64,000 nucleotides of DNA, taken from contig FZRB01000011.1 in the NCBI GenBank assembly GCA_900199595.1, positions 62,001-126,000 of the forward strand, given 5' to 3'. The notes beneath the pieces were generated by a model. The model saw only the letters and a list, made by a program, of their open reading frames with translations, was not told the origin of the DNA and did not search any database. Numbering within the stretch: the stretch's first letter is position 1; each line of letters begins with the position of its first letter. The position numbers and the translations under genes were made by a program. Shown one piece after another: positions 26,306-34,096 of the stretch. Source of the DNA: Lachnospiraceae bacterium (GTDB taxonomy: Bacteria; Bacillota; Clostridia; Lachnospirales; Lachnospiraceae).

Positions 26306-27346
26306 ATGAATAAACCATATATTATTGCCGAAATAGGAGTAAATTATTACGATACAGCTAAGGCCATGGGGATTACGCCTTTAGAAGCAGCAAAGCTATA
26401 CATTGATGAAGCTTTTTCTGCAGGGATTGATTGTGCCAAATTTCAATCATATAAAGCTAATACAATTGTATCAAAGAATTCTCCAGCATATTGGGATACA
26501 AGTAAGGAACCTACTAAAACTCAATATGAACTTTTTCAAAAATTTGATAGTTTTGGCGAGAAAGAATACAGTGAATTAAGTGATTATTGCCATAGTAAAG
26601 GAATGGATTTTACATCTACACCTTTTGATTATGCTTCTGCAGATTATTTGTATGAATTAGTGGATTTTTATAAGATTTCGTCTTCTGATCTTAGTAATAT
26701 TCCATTTATTAAATATATAGGAGAAAAGGGGAAGAAGGTAATAATATCAGTTGGTGCATCATATTTATATGAAGTTGATGAGGCTGTAAGAGCTCTAAAC
26801 GATGTTGGTTGTTTTGATATAGGATTACTTCACTGTGTATTATCGTATCCCACAGTACCCGAAAATGCTAATCTTAGAGTGATTAAGACATTAAAGTCAA
26901 TATATCCGGAATATAAAATAGGGTTTAGTGATCATGTTGCTCCGGACGATTGTATGACAACATTAACTACTGCATTTATTATGGGGGCTGAAATAATTGA
27001 AAAGCATTTTACATTAGATAAGTCTTTGAAAGGAAATGATCATTATCATTCGGGTGATCCAGAGGATTTTAAAAAAGCTATAAAGAATTTTATATTAATA
27101 GATAAATTGATGGGAGATCCACAAAAGACTGTTTTACCGTGTGAAGAAATTCCTAGGCGTGAAGCACGACGATCTTTGGTTGTGTTGAAGGATATGAAAG
27201 CAGGAGATATTATAACAGATAGTGATGTCATGGCAAAACGTCCGGGAACAGGAATATCTCCCAAATATACAGATATTGTTATTGGTAGAATCTTAAAGAA
27301 TGATATTAAAGAGGATACAATTCTTAATTGGGATATGCTGCTATAG
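26306..27346 (+). CDS. NeuB/SpsE-family ulosonic acid synthase
   Basis: The 346-residue protein matches the sialic, legionaminic and pseudaminic acid synthase family. PYIIAEIGVNYYDTAKAMG is the N-terminal TIM-barrel signature. FTSTPFDYASADYLYEL and FYKISSSDLSNIPFI are core strands, and GFSDHVAPDD and EIIEKHFTLDKSLKGNDH hold metal and PEP-binding residues. The last 60 residues (RRSLVVLKDMKAGDIITDSDVMAKRPGTG) form the SAF antifreeze-like domain. The enzyme would condense phosphoenolpyruvate with an aldose or N-acyl hexosamine. Usual members have AEIGxNHxG; here the His is replaced by Tyr (VNYYD), hinting at a different sugar. It is preceded by GAGGG and lies 13 bases after the CMP-synthetase fusion. 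Confidence 0.88.
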   Translation: MNKPYIIAEIGVNYYDTAKAMGITPLEAAKLYIDEAFSAGIDCAKFQSYKANTIVSKNSPAYWDTSKEPTKTQYELFQKFDSFGEKEYSELSDYCHSKGMDFTSTPFDYASADYLYELVDFYKISSSDLSNIPFIKYIGEKGKKVIISVGASYLYEVDEAVRALNDVGCFDIGLLHCVLSYPTVPENANLRVIKTLKSIYPEYKIGFSDHVAPDDCMTTLTTAFIMGAEIIEKHFTLDKSLKGNDHYHSGDPEDFKKAIKNFILIDKLMGDPQKTVLPCEEIPRREARRSLVVLKDMKAGDIITDSDVMAKRPGTGISPKYTDIVIGRILKNDIKEDTILNWDMLL

Positions 27347-27373
27347 TTATAACTATGGTGTTATGGTGAAAAG

Positions 27374-28261
27374 ATGGAAAAAGTAGTTATTACAGGGGCA
27401 AATGGATTTTTGGGAAGTAATCTCGTAAAGTCTATGCTTGATGATGGATATTTTGTTTATGCGGTTATAAATTCTAATAATGATAATCTAGTAGATATAA
27501 AGTCAGAGAATCTAATTATTACTGATGATATAGATAGCGTGAAAGGTGCTGTTGATATTTTTTTTCATTTCGCGTGGGTAGGTAATTCCGGCTTGGCTAG
27601 GGCAGACGTTTCATTACAGCAAAAGAATATTATATATTCATGCAATATGTTAAATGTGGCAAATAAATTAAAGTGTAAAAAGTTCTTTTTTGCCGGAAGT
27701 GTGATGGAGTACGAGGCTTTTACTTCAATATCTATTGATTCATTAAAACCGGGATTGGGTAATATATACAGTGCTTCTAAATTAACTGCTGATATATATT
27801 TAAAAACATTATCTACTCAATTGGGTATTAATTATATTAGTTTTCTTATTTCTAATATTTATGGTCCGGGAGAAAAAAATCAGCGGTTGATTTATTCATC
27901 AATTAATAAAATAATTAAAGGTGAAAAAACTGCTTTTACAGATGGAAAACAAAAATATGATTTTATTTATATAAAGGACGCTATAAATAAGTTTGTAATT
28001 ATTGCAAAGTATGGTACGGAAGGTTCGTATTACATCGGTAATCCTACACAAAAACAATTGAGAGATTATATAGTTGAGATGGGAAGTGTTCTAGGAATTG
28101 ACGAAAATAATATGGGAATAGGTGATTTAGGTGAATCAACACAGATTATCGATTATGATATGATTGATACGGATCGGTTTGAACGAGAATTTGAATATAG
28201 AAATACGGTTGGTTTTAAAGATGGTATAAGAAATACAGTTAATTATATAAAGGGTTGTTAG
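27374..28261 (+). CDS. NAD-dependent epimerase/dehydratase (SDR) of the glycan locus
   Basis: The 295-residue extended SDR has the nucleotide-binding GANGFLG at the N-terminus, and the catalytic Tyr and Lys in YSASK after a Ser in FAGSVMEY. FLISNIYGPGEKNQRLI is the substrate-loop region typical of sugar epimerases and dehydratases. The family converts 4-keto or 4-hydroxy nucleotide sugars, but the precise substrate cannot be told. It ends 3 bases before the ATG of the RmlC-like gene. Confidence 0.8.
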   Translation: MEKVVITGANGFLGSNLVKSMLDDGYFVYAVINSNNDNLVDIKSENLIITDDIDSVKGAVDIFFHFAWVGNSGLARADVSLQQKNIIYSCNMLNVANKLKCKKFFFAGSVMEYEAFTSISIDSLKPGLGNIYSASKLTADIYLKTLSTQLGINYISFLISNIYGPGEKNQRLIYSSINKIIKGEKTAFTDGKQKYDFIYIKDAINKFVIIAKYGTEGSYYIGNPTQKQLRDYIVEMGSVLGIDENNMGIGDLGESTQIIDYDMIDTDRFEREFEYRNTVGFKDGIRNTVNYIKGC

Positions 28262-28263
28262 GT

Positions 28264-28833
28264 ATGAATAGTTTTAGATTTGAAAAACTTGATATTGATG
28301 GTGTTTGGTTGATTCATCCTTTTCAATATGAAGATGATAGAGGTGTATTTATAAAGGATTTTGATTCGCGAGTTTTTATTGATAATGGGCTTGGTAATAT
28401 AACTTTTAAAGAAGAGTTTTATAGTTTGTCCCATAAAAATGTGATCCGTGGTCTTCATTTTCAAACACTAAGACCACAATCAAAGATTGTATCTTGCATT
28501 TCTGGGTGTATATTTGATGTAATCGTTGACTTAAGAAGGGATTCGAGTACATTTGGTCAATATATTCATGTTGAATTGTCTGACAAGAATCATGATAGTG
28601 TTTTTATTCCCAAAGGATGTGCACATGGTTTTTTATCATTAAATGATAATACAGTGACCTACTATAAATGCGATGATGATTATTTGCAGAATAATGACTC
28701 TACAATCAAATGGAATGATCCGGATATAGGTATACTATGGCCACTGGATGATGTTGATAAAGTTATAATGAGTGATAGAGATATAAATGCGATGTCTTTT
28801 AAGAATTTTATTGATAGTTATGGAGGCTTATAG
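28264..28833 (+). CDS. RmlC/RfbC-like dTDP-4-keto-sugar epimerase
   Basis: The 189-residue cupin matches dTDP-4-dehydrorhamnose 3,5-epimerase: GVWLIHPFQYEDDRGVFIKDF at the start, NVIRGLHFQ with the active-site His, KIVSCISGCIFDVIVDLRRDS, and IPKGCAHGFLSLNDN. Members epimerize C3, C5 or both in 4-keto-6-deoxy sugars. No RmlA, RmlB or RmlD lies beside it, so it may act on a locally made sugar rather than for rhamnose. The start is ATG 28264, with AAAGGG nine bases upstream; the ORF can be opened at TTG 28255 inside the previous gene, but this has no spacing for a ribosome binding site. Confidence 0.85.
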   Translation: MNSFRFEKLDIDGVWLIHPFQYEDDRGVFIKDFDSRVFIDNGLGNITFKEEFYSLSHKNVIRGLHFQTLRPQSKIVSCISGCIFDVIVDLRRDSSTFGQYIHVELSDKNHDSVFIPKGCAHGFLSLNDNTVTYYKCDDDYLQNNDSTIKWNDPDIGILWPLDDVDKVIMSDRDINAMSFKNFIDSYGGL

Positions 28834-28834
28834 T

Positions 28835-29884
28835 ATGGATATTGTTAGAGAGTATAAACCTTTATTGTATGGAGATGAGACTCCTTTTTTTTCTATTATT
28901 ATTGTTTCCTACAATTATGAAAAAACTATTCTGAGAGCTTTAGAAGCTATTAAGAATCAGACGTATGATAAATATCAAATAGTTTTAGTTGATAATGGAT
29001 CTACTGATAATACTAATGAAATAATTCAAAAGTTTATACAAAATAATAAAGATTTATATATTACCCATATTATAATTGAAAAAAATGAAGGTTTACCAAA
29101 GGGAAGAAATCTTGGAATTAAAAATGCATGTGGTAAATATTTAATTTTTAACGATGCTGATGATTGGATGGATAGAAGATTTCTTGAAATAATATATAAA
29201 GCATCACGAAATGGGTGTGCAGATAGGATTAGTGTTCAGTTTAGAGATGTTTCACCCGAAGGAAAGGTTCTTCAGGTTAGAAATTATGTAAAAGGAATGT
29301 CGCCATGGTATATTACCTTATTACAAGGTAATGCGTTTAGACGTGATATATTTGTTAAAAATAATATATTGGTTCCTGATACATTTGAGGATGATTTATA
29401 TATATCATTACAGGTTTTAGGTCATGCAAAGAGGTGCGTGATAGTACGTAAAACGCTATATAATTATTATGTAAATAATAATTCTACGTCCGGAATTAAT
29501 TCTATAACAGAAAAAGAGAGAATAGGTGCTATTTTAGATGATGTGATAAATTGTGTGGATCCTGTTCGAAGGATAGTATCACACAATAATTGGGAATATT
29601 TGGAATATCAAATGATAAAGTGTTATTATAACCTGATTTTTAACTACAATCGGAATAGATCTTATAAGGATATTTCGGATGTATATCATTATTTAAATAA
29701 TAAAATAAAAAAATATGATGCTAATTATTTAAATAATAAAAAAATTAAGTTATCTTTTAATGGAGACAGGATTTATGGTCGGTTGTTAACATATTTTTTT
29801 GTGTTATCAGAAAGACTTCATGTTATGGTTCCCATTTTATGGATGTATATATTTTTATCTAAAATATTATATTTCAATGTTTGA
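28835..29884 (+). CDS. Family 2 glycosyltransferase (A-type)
   Basis: The 349-residue protein has a GT2 GT-A domain: FFSIIIVSYNYEKTILRALE, VDNGSTDNTNEII, then GLPKGRNLGI and FNDADDWM, the last holding the metal-binding DxD-like acidic cluster. The C-terminal 140 residues are Asn, Tyr and Lys-rich and probably helical, ending in a hydrophobic stretch (PILWMYIFLSKILYF). ATG 28835 has GGAGG eight bases upstream and starts 1 base after the previous stop; the longer ORF start at 28787 lies inside the RmlC-like gene. It most likely adds one sugar of the repeat unit or of a lipid-linked intermediate. This gene has the most AT-rich stretches of the window. Confidence 0.85.
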   Translation: MDIVREYKPLLYGDETPFFSIIIVSYNYEKTILRALEAIKNQTYDKYQIVLVDNGSTDNTNEIIQKFIQNNKDLYITHIIIEKNEGLPKGRNLGIKNACGKYLIFNDADDWMDRRFLEIIYKASRNGCADRISVQFRDVSPEGKVLQVRNYVKGMSPWYITLLQGNAFRRDIFVKNNILVPDTFEDDLYISLQVLGHAKRCVIVRKTLYNYYVNNNSTSGINSITEKERIGAILDDVINCVDPVRRIVSHNNWEYLEYQMIKCYYNLIFNYNRNRSYKDISDVYHYLNNKIKKYDANYLNNKKIKLSFNGDRIYGRLLTYFFVLSERLHVMVPILWMYIFLSKILYFNV

Positions 29885-29931
29885 TTATATCTAAGCTTAT
29901 TATGTTTAGCCAGTATTTATGAGGATATAAA

Positions 29932-30852
29932 ATGAAAAAGCTTATAATTGGTCGTAATGGATTTGTTGGGAAGAATCTAGGTGAGTTTTTTAATGATGCT
30001 CATATAATAGGTAGTTCTGAATTAAATCTTCTTTCAGAAACAGCTGTTATGGACTTTTTTAAAAATGAGTATTTTGATATTGTTATCAATACCGCCGTTT
30101 ATAATCCGAGAAATGAAAAGAATAAAGAAGGATCTTCGACTGAAATAGAATTAGAAAATGATCTTCGTATGTTTCATAATATTGCGAGATGTCATGATTT
30201 ATATGGTAAGATGATTTACTTTGGATCCGGTGCAGAATATGATAAAAGATATCCTATATGTTCTGTTACTGAAGAGGATTTGATTGATAGTAAAAGTGGC
30301 AGCTGTAGTAATTTATTACCGGAAAGTCAGTACGGGCTGGCAAAGTATATTATTGGTCGTGAAATAGAGTCAGGAATATATGGGGCAGATAACATATATA
30401 ATCTGAGGATATTTGGGTTGTTTGGCAAATATGAAAACTGGAAATCTACATTTATTTCCGGAGCTTGTTGCAAGGCTATGAAGGGAATTCCTATTACTAT
30501 CCGCCAAAACGTCTTTTTTGATTATCTTTATATAAATGACTTTTGTGAGATGATACATAGGTTTATACAAATAGAAAAACCAAAGTACCATACTTATAAT
30601 ATTACCTCGGGAAGAAGAGTTTCTCTTACTGAATTAGCAGAAATAGTTAATAGAGTTAGTGGGAAAGATGTACCGGTCATTATTTGCAAGGATGGACTGG
30701 CAAATGAATATACTTCTTCTAATCAGAGATTACTATCTGAAATCGGTGATGTTGACTTTACATCATTTGAGGATGCTATAGCTGACTTATATGGTTATTA
30801 TAAGTCGATAGAAGAGGATATAGACTTATATTCATTATTATATCAGGCTTAG
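29932..30852 (+). CDS. NAD-dependent sugar epimerase/reductase (SDR)
   Basis: The 306-residue SDR starts MKKLIIGRNGFVGKNL (GxxGxxG form), has VINTAVYNPRNE, and carries the catalytic YGLAK after FGSGAEYD. FDYLYINDFCEMIHRFI and YNITSGRRVSLTELAEIVN are typical of GDP-fucose synthase or RmlD-like enzymes. A reductase role on a 4-keto sugar is plausible. GAGG precedes the ATG. It is the last gene of the glycan cluster and is followed by a palindrome at 30892. Confidence 0.8.
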   Translation: MKKLIIGRNGFVGKNLGEFFNDAHIIGSSELNLLSETAVMDFFKNEYFDIVINTAVYNPRNEKNKEGSSTEIELENDLRMFHNIARCHDLYGKMIYFGSGAEYDKRYPICSVTEEDLIDSKSGSCSNLLPESQYGLAKYIIGREIESGIYGADNIYNLRIFGLFGKYENWKSTFISGACCKAMKGIPITIRQNVFFDYLYINDFCEMIHRFIQIEKPKYHTYNITSGRRVSLTELAEIVNRVSGKDVPVIICKDGLANEYTSSNQRLLSEIGDVDFTSFEDAIADLYGYYKSIEEDIDLYSLLYQA

Positions 30853-30890
30853 TTTTGTTTTATTAGAAATAGAGCGAGTCAAGAACTAAT

Positions 30891-30917
30891 AGGTGTCAAA
30901 AGGTACTTTTGACACCT
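30891..30917 (+). repeat. Dispersed palindrome family A, copy 1 (terminator-like)
   Basis: Arms GGTGTCAAAA and TTTTGACACC with a GGTAC loop form a perfect 10-bp stem, extended to 11 by flanking A and T. The 25-base core is identical to 40537-40561. Here it is followed by AACAAATTTTTATAT, so it may work as the terminator of the glycan operon. Confidence 0.8.
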
Positions 30918-30952
30918 TAACAAATTTTTATATATAAAGGATTATTTATCAC

Positions 30953-32929
30953 ATGAAAACAAATGGATTAAAGAGTTTATTATTATTACTGATTATATGC
31001 GTTACTTTTTTTTCAAATAATAACGTAGTAGAAACACATGCAGAATCCCAAGGGGGTTCTGTTATTATTTATAACTATCTTACCTGCAGAAACAGATCGG
31101 ATACGGTTAAGCATATGATCAGAGAGATTGATGATCAGGACAAGGGAATTATTTTTACAATAACAGTAAGTGTAAAGCTTCCGTCAGGAACATGGAATCA
31201 GGACCCGATAACTACTATATCAAAGACTGATGGGATTGCTGATATAAATAACGGTAAGGTTAATGCCTCTTATTCAGGTGGTAAGTATAAATACTATGTT
31301 AAGGCATATGCAAATCAGGCTTTAGAATTATCGGGTATCCCAGAAGGGAGTAAGGTAACATGCAATGCTCCTCAGAATATTTATAAGGATGCCTCTCAGA
31401 CAGTAACCTCATCTGTAATAGCTCTATCTGCATTTAATAATGCTAACACTAATTATAAAGATATTAGCGTATCTGCTACAAAACCAAGTGAGTGTTATCT
31501 ATATTATGATTATAAAGCTGGATCTATTGAGATAGAACAGCAAAAAGATGCTGAGGGAAAGGATCTTCCTGATAATTTAGCGGTGAATTATGTTGTTACA
31601 TTTACAGGCAGCGGAAGTATAAAAGACTATAAGGACAGACAGATTTCAACAGCTGATAAAAAGTATTCGGCAGTATTTGCATATGATAGTAGTGCCGGTA
31701 AATATGTAGCACAGCTTCATATGTCAATAACGGGAAAAGAAAGCGCTAAGATCGACTTTATTCCTGCTGATACTGAATATACTATAGAGGTTGAAGACAA
31801 TGAGTATTATTTACTGACGGGAATAGAAGGGCAAAATGGCAAAATAGAAAAAGAAAAAGATGTAAATCATCTTTCAATCTATTCATATCATGGTTCTGAG
31901 GAAAATGCTGTTGCGACAATCAGATATGATGGTAAGAAAATAGTTACTACACCGACACCTACGGCAACAATGCAGCCTACAGCGACAGCTACCCCTACGA
32001 TTACTTTGGCTCCTACCGCGACAAAAACTCCAGCAGTGAATCCAACGGCGACAAATGCACCGTCATCAATTGCTACACCAACGAAAGTACCAGCTGTGAA
32101 CCCAACGGCGACAAATGCACCGTCATCAACTGCTACACCAACGAAAGTACCGGCAGTGAACCCAACGGCAACAAATGCACCGTCATCAACTGCTACACCA
32201 ACGAAAGTACCGGCAGTGAACCCTACAGCAACAAACGCTCCTGTAGCAACAAATACTCCGGCAGTGAATCCAACAGCTACTAACGTGCCAGAAGCAACTC
32301 CTACAGCGACAAATGTGTCAACAGCCACTCCGGAAGGGATAGAGACTCCATATGTAAAGCCTACGGCTACAAAGACTCCGGATGTTATACCAGTTGATCC
32401 TATTGTGACGAAAGAACCATCTGCGACACCTTATGTTACGGAAAACCCAAGTGTTACTCCTAACCCAACTTCAGATGTATCTGAACAATCATCCGGATAT
32501 TTGAAGAAGAATACAGTCATCAAATCAAAGAAGGGTATATTTGTTGTAATTGGAAAAGGTAAGGTGGCATTTAATAAACCGGTTAACAAAAAGGTGAAGT
32601 CTGTATCAATTCCTAAATCAATTAAATGCAAGGGAAAAGAATACATAGTTACAGAAATCAGTGCCAATGCATTTAAGGGATGTAAGAAGCTGAAAACAGT
32701 CACCATTTCAAAAAACATAAATAAGATTGGTAAAAAGGCATTCTACGGTTGTAAGAAACTAAAAACTGTAAAGATAAAAACAACCAAGCTCAAAAAGGGT
32801 AGTATTGGTAAGAAGGCTTTCTCAAATATATATAAAAAGCCTGTGTTTAAGTGCCCTAAGAAGAAACTGAAGGTTTATAAAAAGTTAATCAAGAAATCCG
32901 GGGCAGCTAAATCAAGTAAGTATAAGTAA
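30953..32929 (+). CDS. Secreted protein with Pro/Thr repeats and BspA-like end
   Basis: The 658-residue protein begins with a Sec signal peptide (MKTNGLKSLLLLLIICVTFF, cut near HAES). An N-terminal beta-rich region (about 35-325) has Ig-like or Cna-B-like text such as EYTIEVEDNEYYLLTGIEG. Residues about 330-500 are a Thr/Pro/Ala low-complexity spacer holding three identical-length repeats of PTATNAPSSTATPTKVPAVN. The C-terminal region (about 515-650) is very Lys-rich and carries leucine-rich repeats of BspA type (ISANAFKGCKKLKTVTI, KKAFYGCKKLKTVKI). No LPXTG motif or anchor is seen; the basic end could bind anionic wall polymers. It is likely a surface-displayed binding protein, but no ligand can be assigned. 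Confidence 0.75.
   Translation: MKTNGLKSLLLLLIICVTFFSNNNVVETHAESQGGSVIIYNYLTCRNRSDTVKHMIREIDDQDKGIIFTITVSVKLPSGTWNQDPITTISKTDGIADINNGKVNASYSGGKYKYYVKAYANQALELSGIPEGSKVTCNAPQNIYKDASQTVTSSVIALSAFNNANTNYKDISVSATKPSECYLYYDYKAGSIEIEQQKDAEGKDLPDNLAVNYVVTFTGSGSIKDYKDRQISTADKKYSAVFAYDSSAGKYVAQLHMSITGKESAKIDFIPADTEYTIEVEDNEYYLLTGIEGQNGKIEKEKDVNHLSIYSYHGSEENAVATIRYDGKKIVTTPTPTATMQPTATATPTITLAPTATKTPAVNPTATNAPSSIATPTKVPAVNPTATNAPSSTATPTKVPAVNPTATNAPSSTATPTKVPAVNPTATNAPVATNTPAVNPTATNVPEATPTATNVSTATPEGIETPYVKPTATKTPDVIPVDPIVTKEPSATPYVTENPSVTPNPTSDVSEQSSGYLKKNTVIKSKKGIFVVIGKGKVAFNKPVNKKVKSVSIPKSIKCKGKEYIVTEISANAFKGCKKLKTVTISKNINKIGKKAFYGCKKLKTVKIKTTKLKKGSIGKKAFSNIYKKPVFKCPKKKLKVYKKLIKKSGAAKSSKYK
32041..32220 (+). 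repeat. Three tandem 60-base repeats in the Pro/Thr spacer
   Basis: Three units of exactly 60 bases (32041-32100, 32101-32160, 32161-32220) differ at only a few positions. Degenerate partial copies flank them on both sides. Each encodes 20 residues. Such repeats change copy number by slippage or recombination. Confidence 0.95.
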
Positions 32930-32981
32930 TACTCAACCAGAAGAATTGTCTTAATCAATTATTAGAATCGAGGTATATATC

Positions 32982-33440
32982 ATGTTAGAAGTAGGAACTA
33001 AGGCTCCGGATTTTAATCTTCCGGATCAGAATGGGGATTTTCACAAGCTTTCTGATTATCTGGGTCAGAAGGTAATATTGTATTTTTATCCGAAGGATAG
33101 TACTCCGGGCTGTACGAAGCAGGCCTGCAGTTTTGGTGAGCTGATGCCGCAGTTTAAGGAAAAGGGTGCAGTGATTCTCGGTGTCAGTAAGGATTCTGTT
33201 GCATCTCATAAGAGGTTTGAAGAGAAGTACGGGCTTCCTTTCACACTTCTTTCTGATACTGAGAGGGTTGTGATAGAGGCTTATGATGTGTGGAAGGAAA
33301 AGAAGAATTACGGAAAGGTCTCTATGGGAGTAGTCAGGTCCACTTATCTGATTGATGAGACCGGTGTCATTGTAAAGGCCTTTGGAAATGTGAAGGCAGC
33401 GGAAAATCCTTCTCAGATGCTGGAAGAGTTAGATCAATGA
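32982..33440 (+). CDS. bcp: Thioredoxin-dependent peroxiredoxin Bcp
   Basis: The 152-residue protein matches the Bcp/PrxQ family: KAPDFNLPDQNG, then YFYPKDSTPGCTKQAC with the peroxidatic Cys44 and a resolving Cys49 five residues on. GVSKDSVASHKRF and STYLIDETGVI complete the fold. It reduces hydroperoxides using thioredoxin. The ribosome binding site is GAGG, 10 bases upstream. Its 3' end overlaps the next gene by 4 bases (ATGA), so the two are translationally coupled. Confidence 0.95.
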   Translation: MLEVGTKAPDFNLPDQNGDFHKLSDYLGQKVILYFYPKDSTPGCTKQACSFGELMPQFKEKGAVILGVSKDSVASHKRFEEKYGLPFTLLSDTERVVIEAYDVWKEKKNYGKVSMGVVRSTYLIDETGVIVKAFGNVKAAENPSQMLEELDQ

Positions 33441-34057
33441 ATGATTATTATACAAACAATGACGTGAATGATAGCTATAATAATAGCTATTATGAAAATA
33501 AGGAACAGCCTCATGAATATTACTCCAATCAGGATGGGATATCTGAGGCGGACCTTGTAAATAAGAATATAGTATCGAGGATTAATAAGCCTCGGCTGAT
33601 CGTTCATATATTCGGGCTTCTGATTCCTTTGTTCTTTTATTTGATGTTCTACAGGTTTATTCAGGCCTTTAAGGAAGAGGGACGTATCATTGTCTGGTTT
33701 CTGGTTGGCATATTTCTGTTCTTTCTGTTTTTCTTCATAGTAAATGTGGGCAAGAAGATTGAAGTGTTAGACAGGAGCATCATAATTACTAAATGTTTTG
33801 TTTCGAGTACTGTAATAAGCATTAATAATATAACTAAATGCGAAGTAATTACCGGACTCACTTCCCACGGACGATATTATACTGAACACTATAATAAGAT
33901 CGTGCTGCATTATACTTATGAGGGGGCAAAAAAGAAGGTTGATATAACTGATAATCTGTACACCGGATGGAATGAAATTGTCAGGTATATGGATTATTAT
34001 GGGAAATGTGAATTCAGGGATGGACGGAACTGGTTATCACGGTTATTTGATAACTAG
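33437..34057 (+). CDS. Small membrane protein of unknown function
   Basis: The 206-residue protein has a polar Asn/Tyr-rich N-terminus (NDYYTNNDVNDSYNNSYYEN), two membrane helices (about 58-77 and 88-106), and a soluble C-terminal half. That half reads KKIEVLDRSIIITKCFVSSTVISINNITKCEV, which resembles a PH-like beta domain. I do not recognise a named family. The 4-base overlap with bcp indicates co-expression. Confidence 0.6.
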   Translation: MNDYYTNNDVNDSYNNSYYENKEQPHEYYSNQDGISEADLVNKNIVSRINKPRLIVHIFGLLIPLFFYLMFYRFIQAFKEEGRIIVWFLVGIFLFFLFFFIVNVGKKIEVLDRSIIITKCFVSSTVISINNITKCEVITGLTSHGRYYTEHYNKIVLHYTYEGAKKKVDITDNLYTGWNEIVRYMDYYGKCEFRDGRNWLSRLFDN

Positions 34058-34096
34058 CCGCTTAATAGAAGAAAATATAATTTTGGAGGACGTAAT

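Noticed and set aside
32041-32220. CRISPR-like regular repeats
   Set aside because: The units are contiguous without unique spacers and are in frame within a coding region, so they are protein-coding tandem repeats.
31888-32328. 146-residue minus-strand ORF rich in Val, Ala and Gly
   Set aside because: It is the reverse image of the Thr/Pro repeat spacer of the plus-strand secreted protein; its repeats have the same 60-base period and there is no ribosome binding site.
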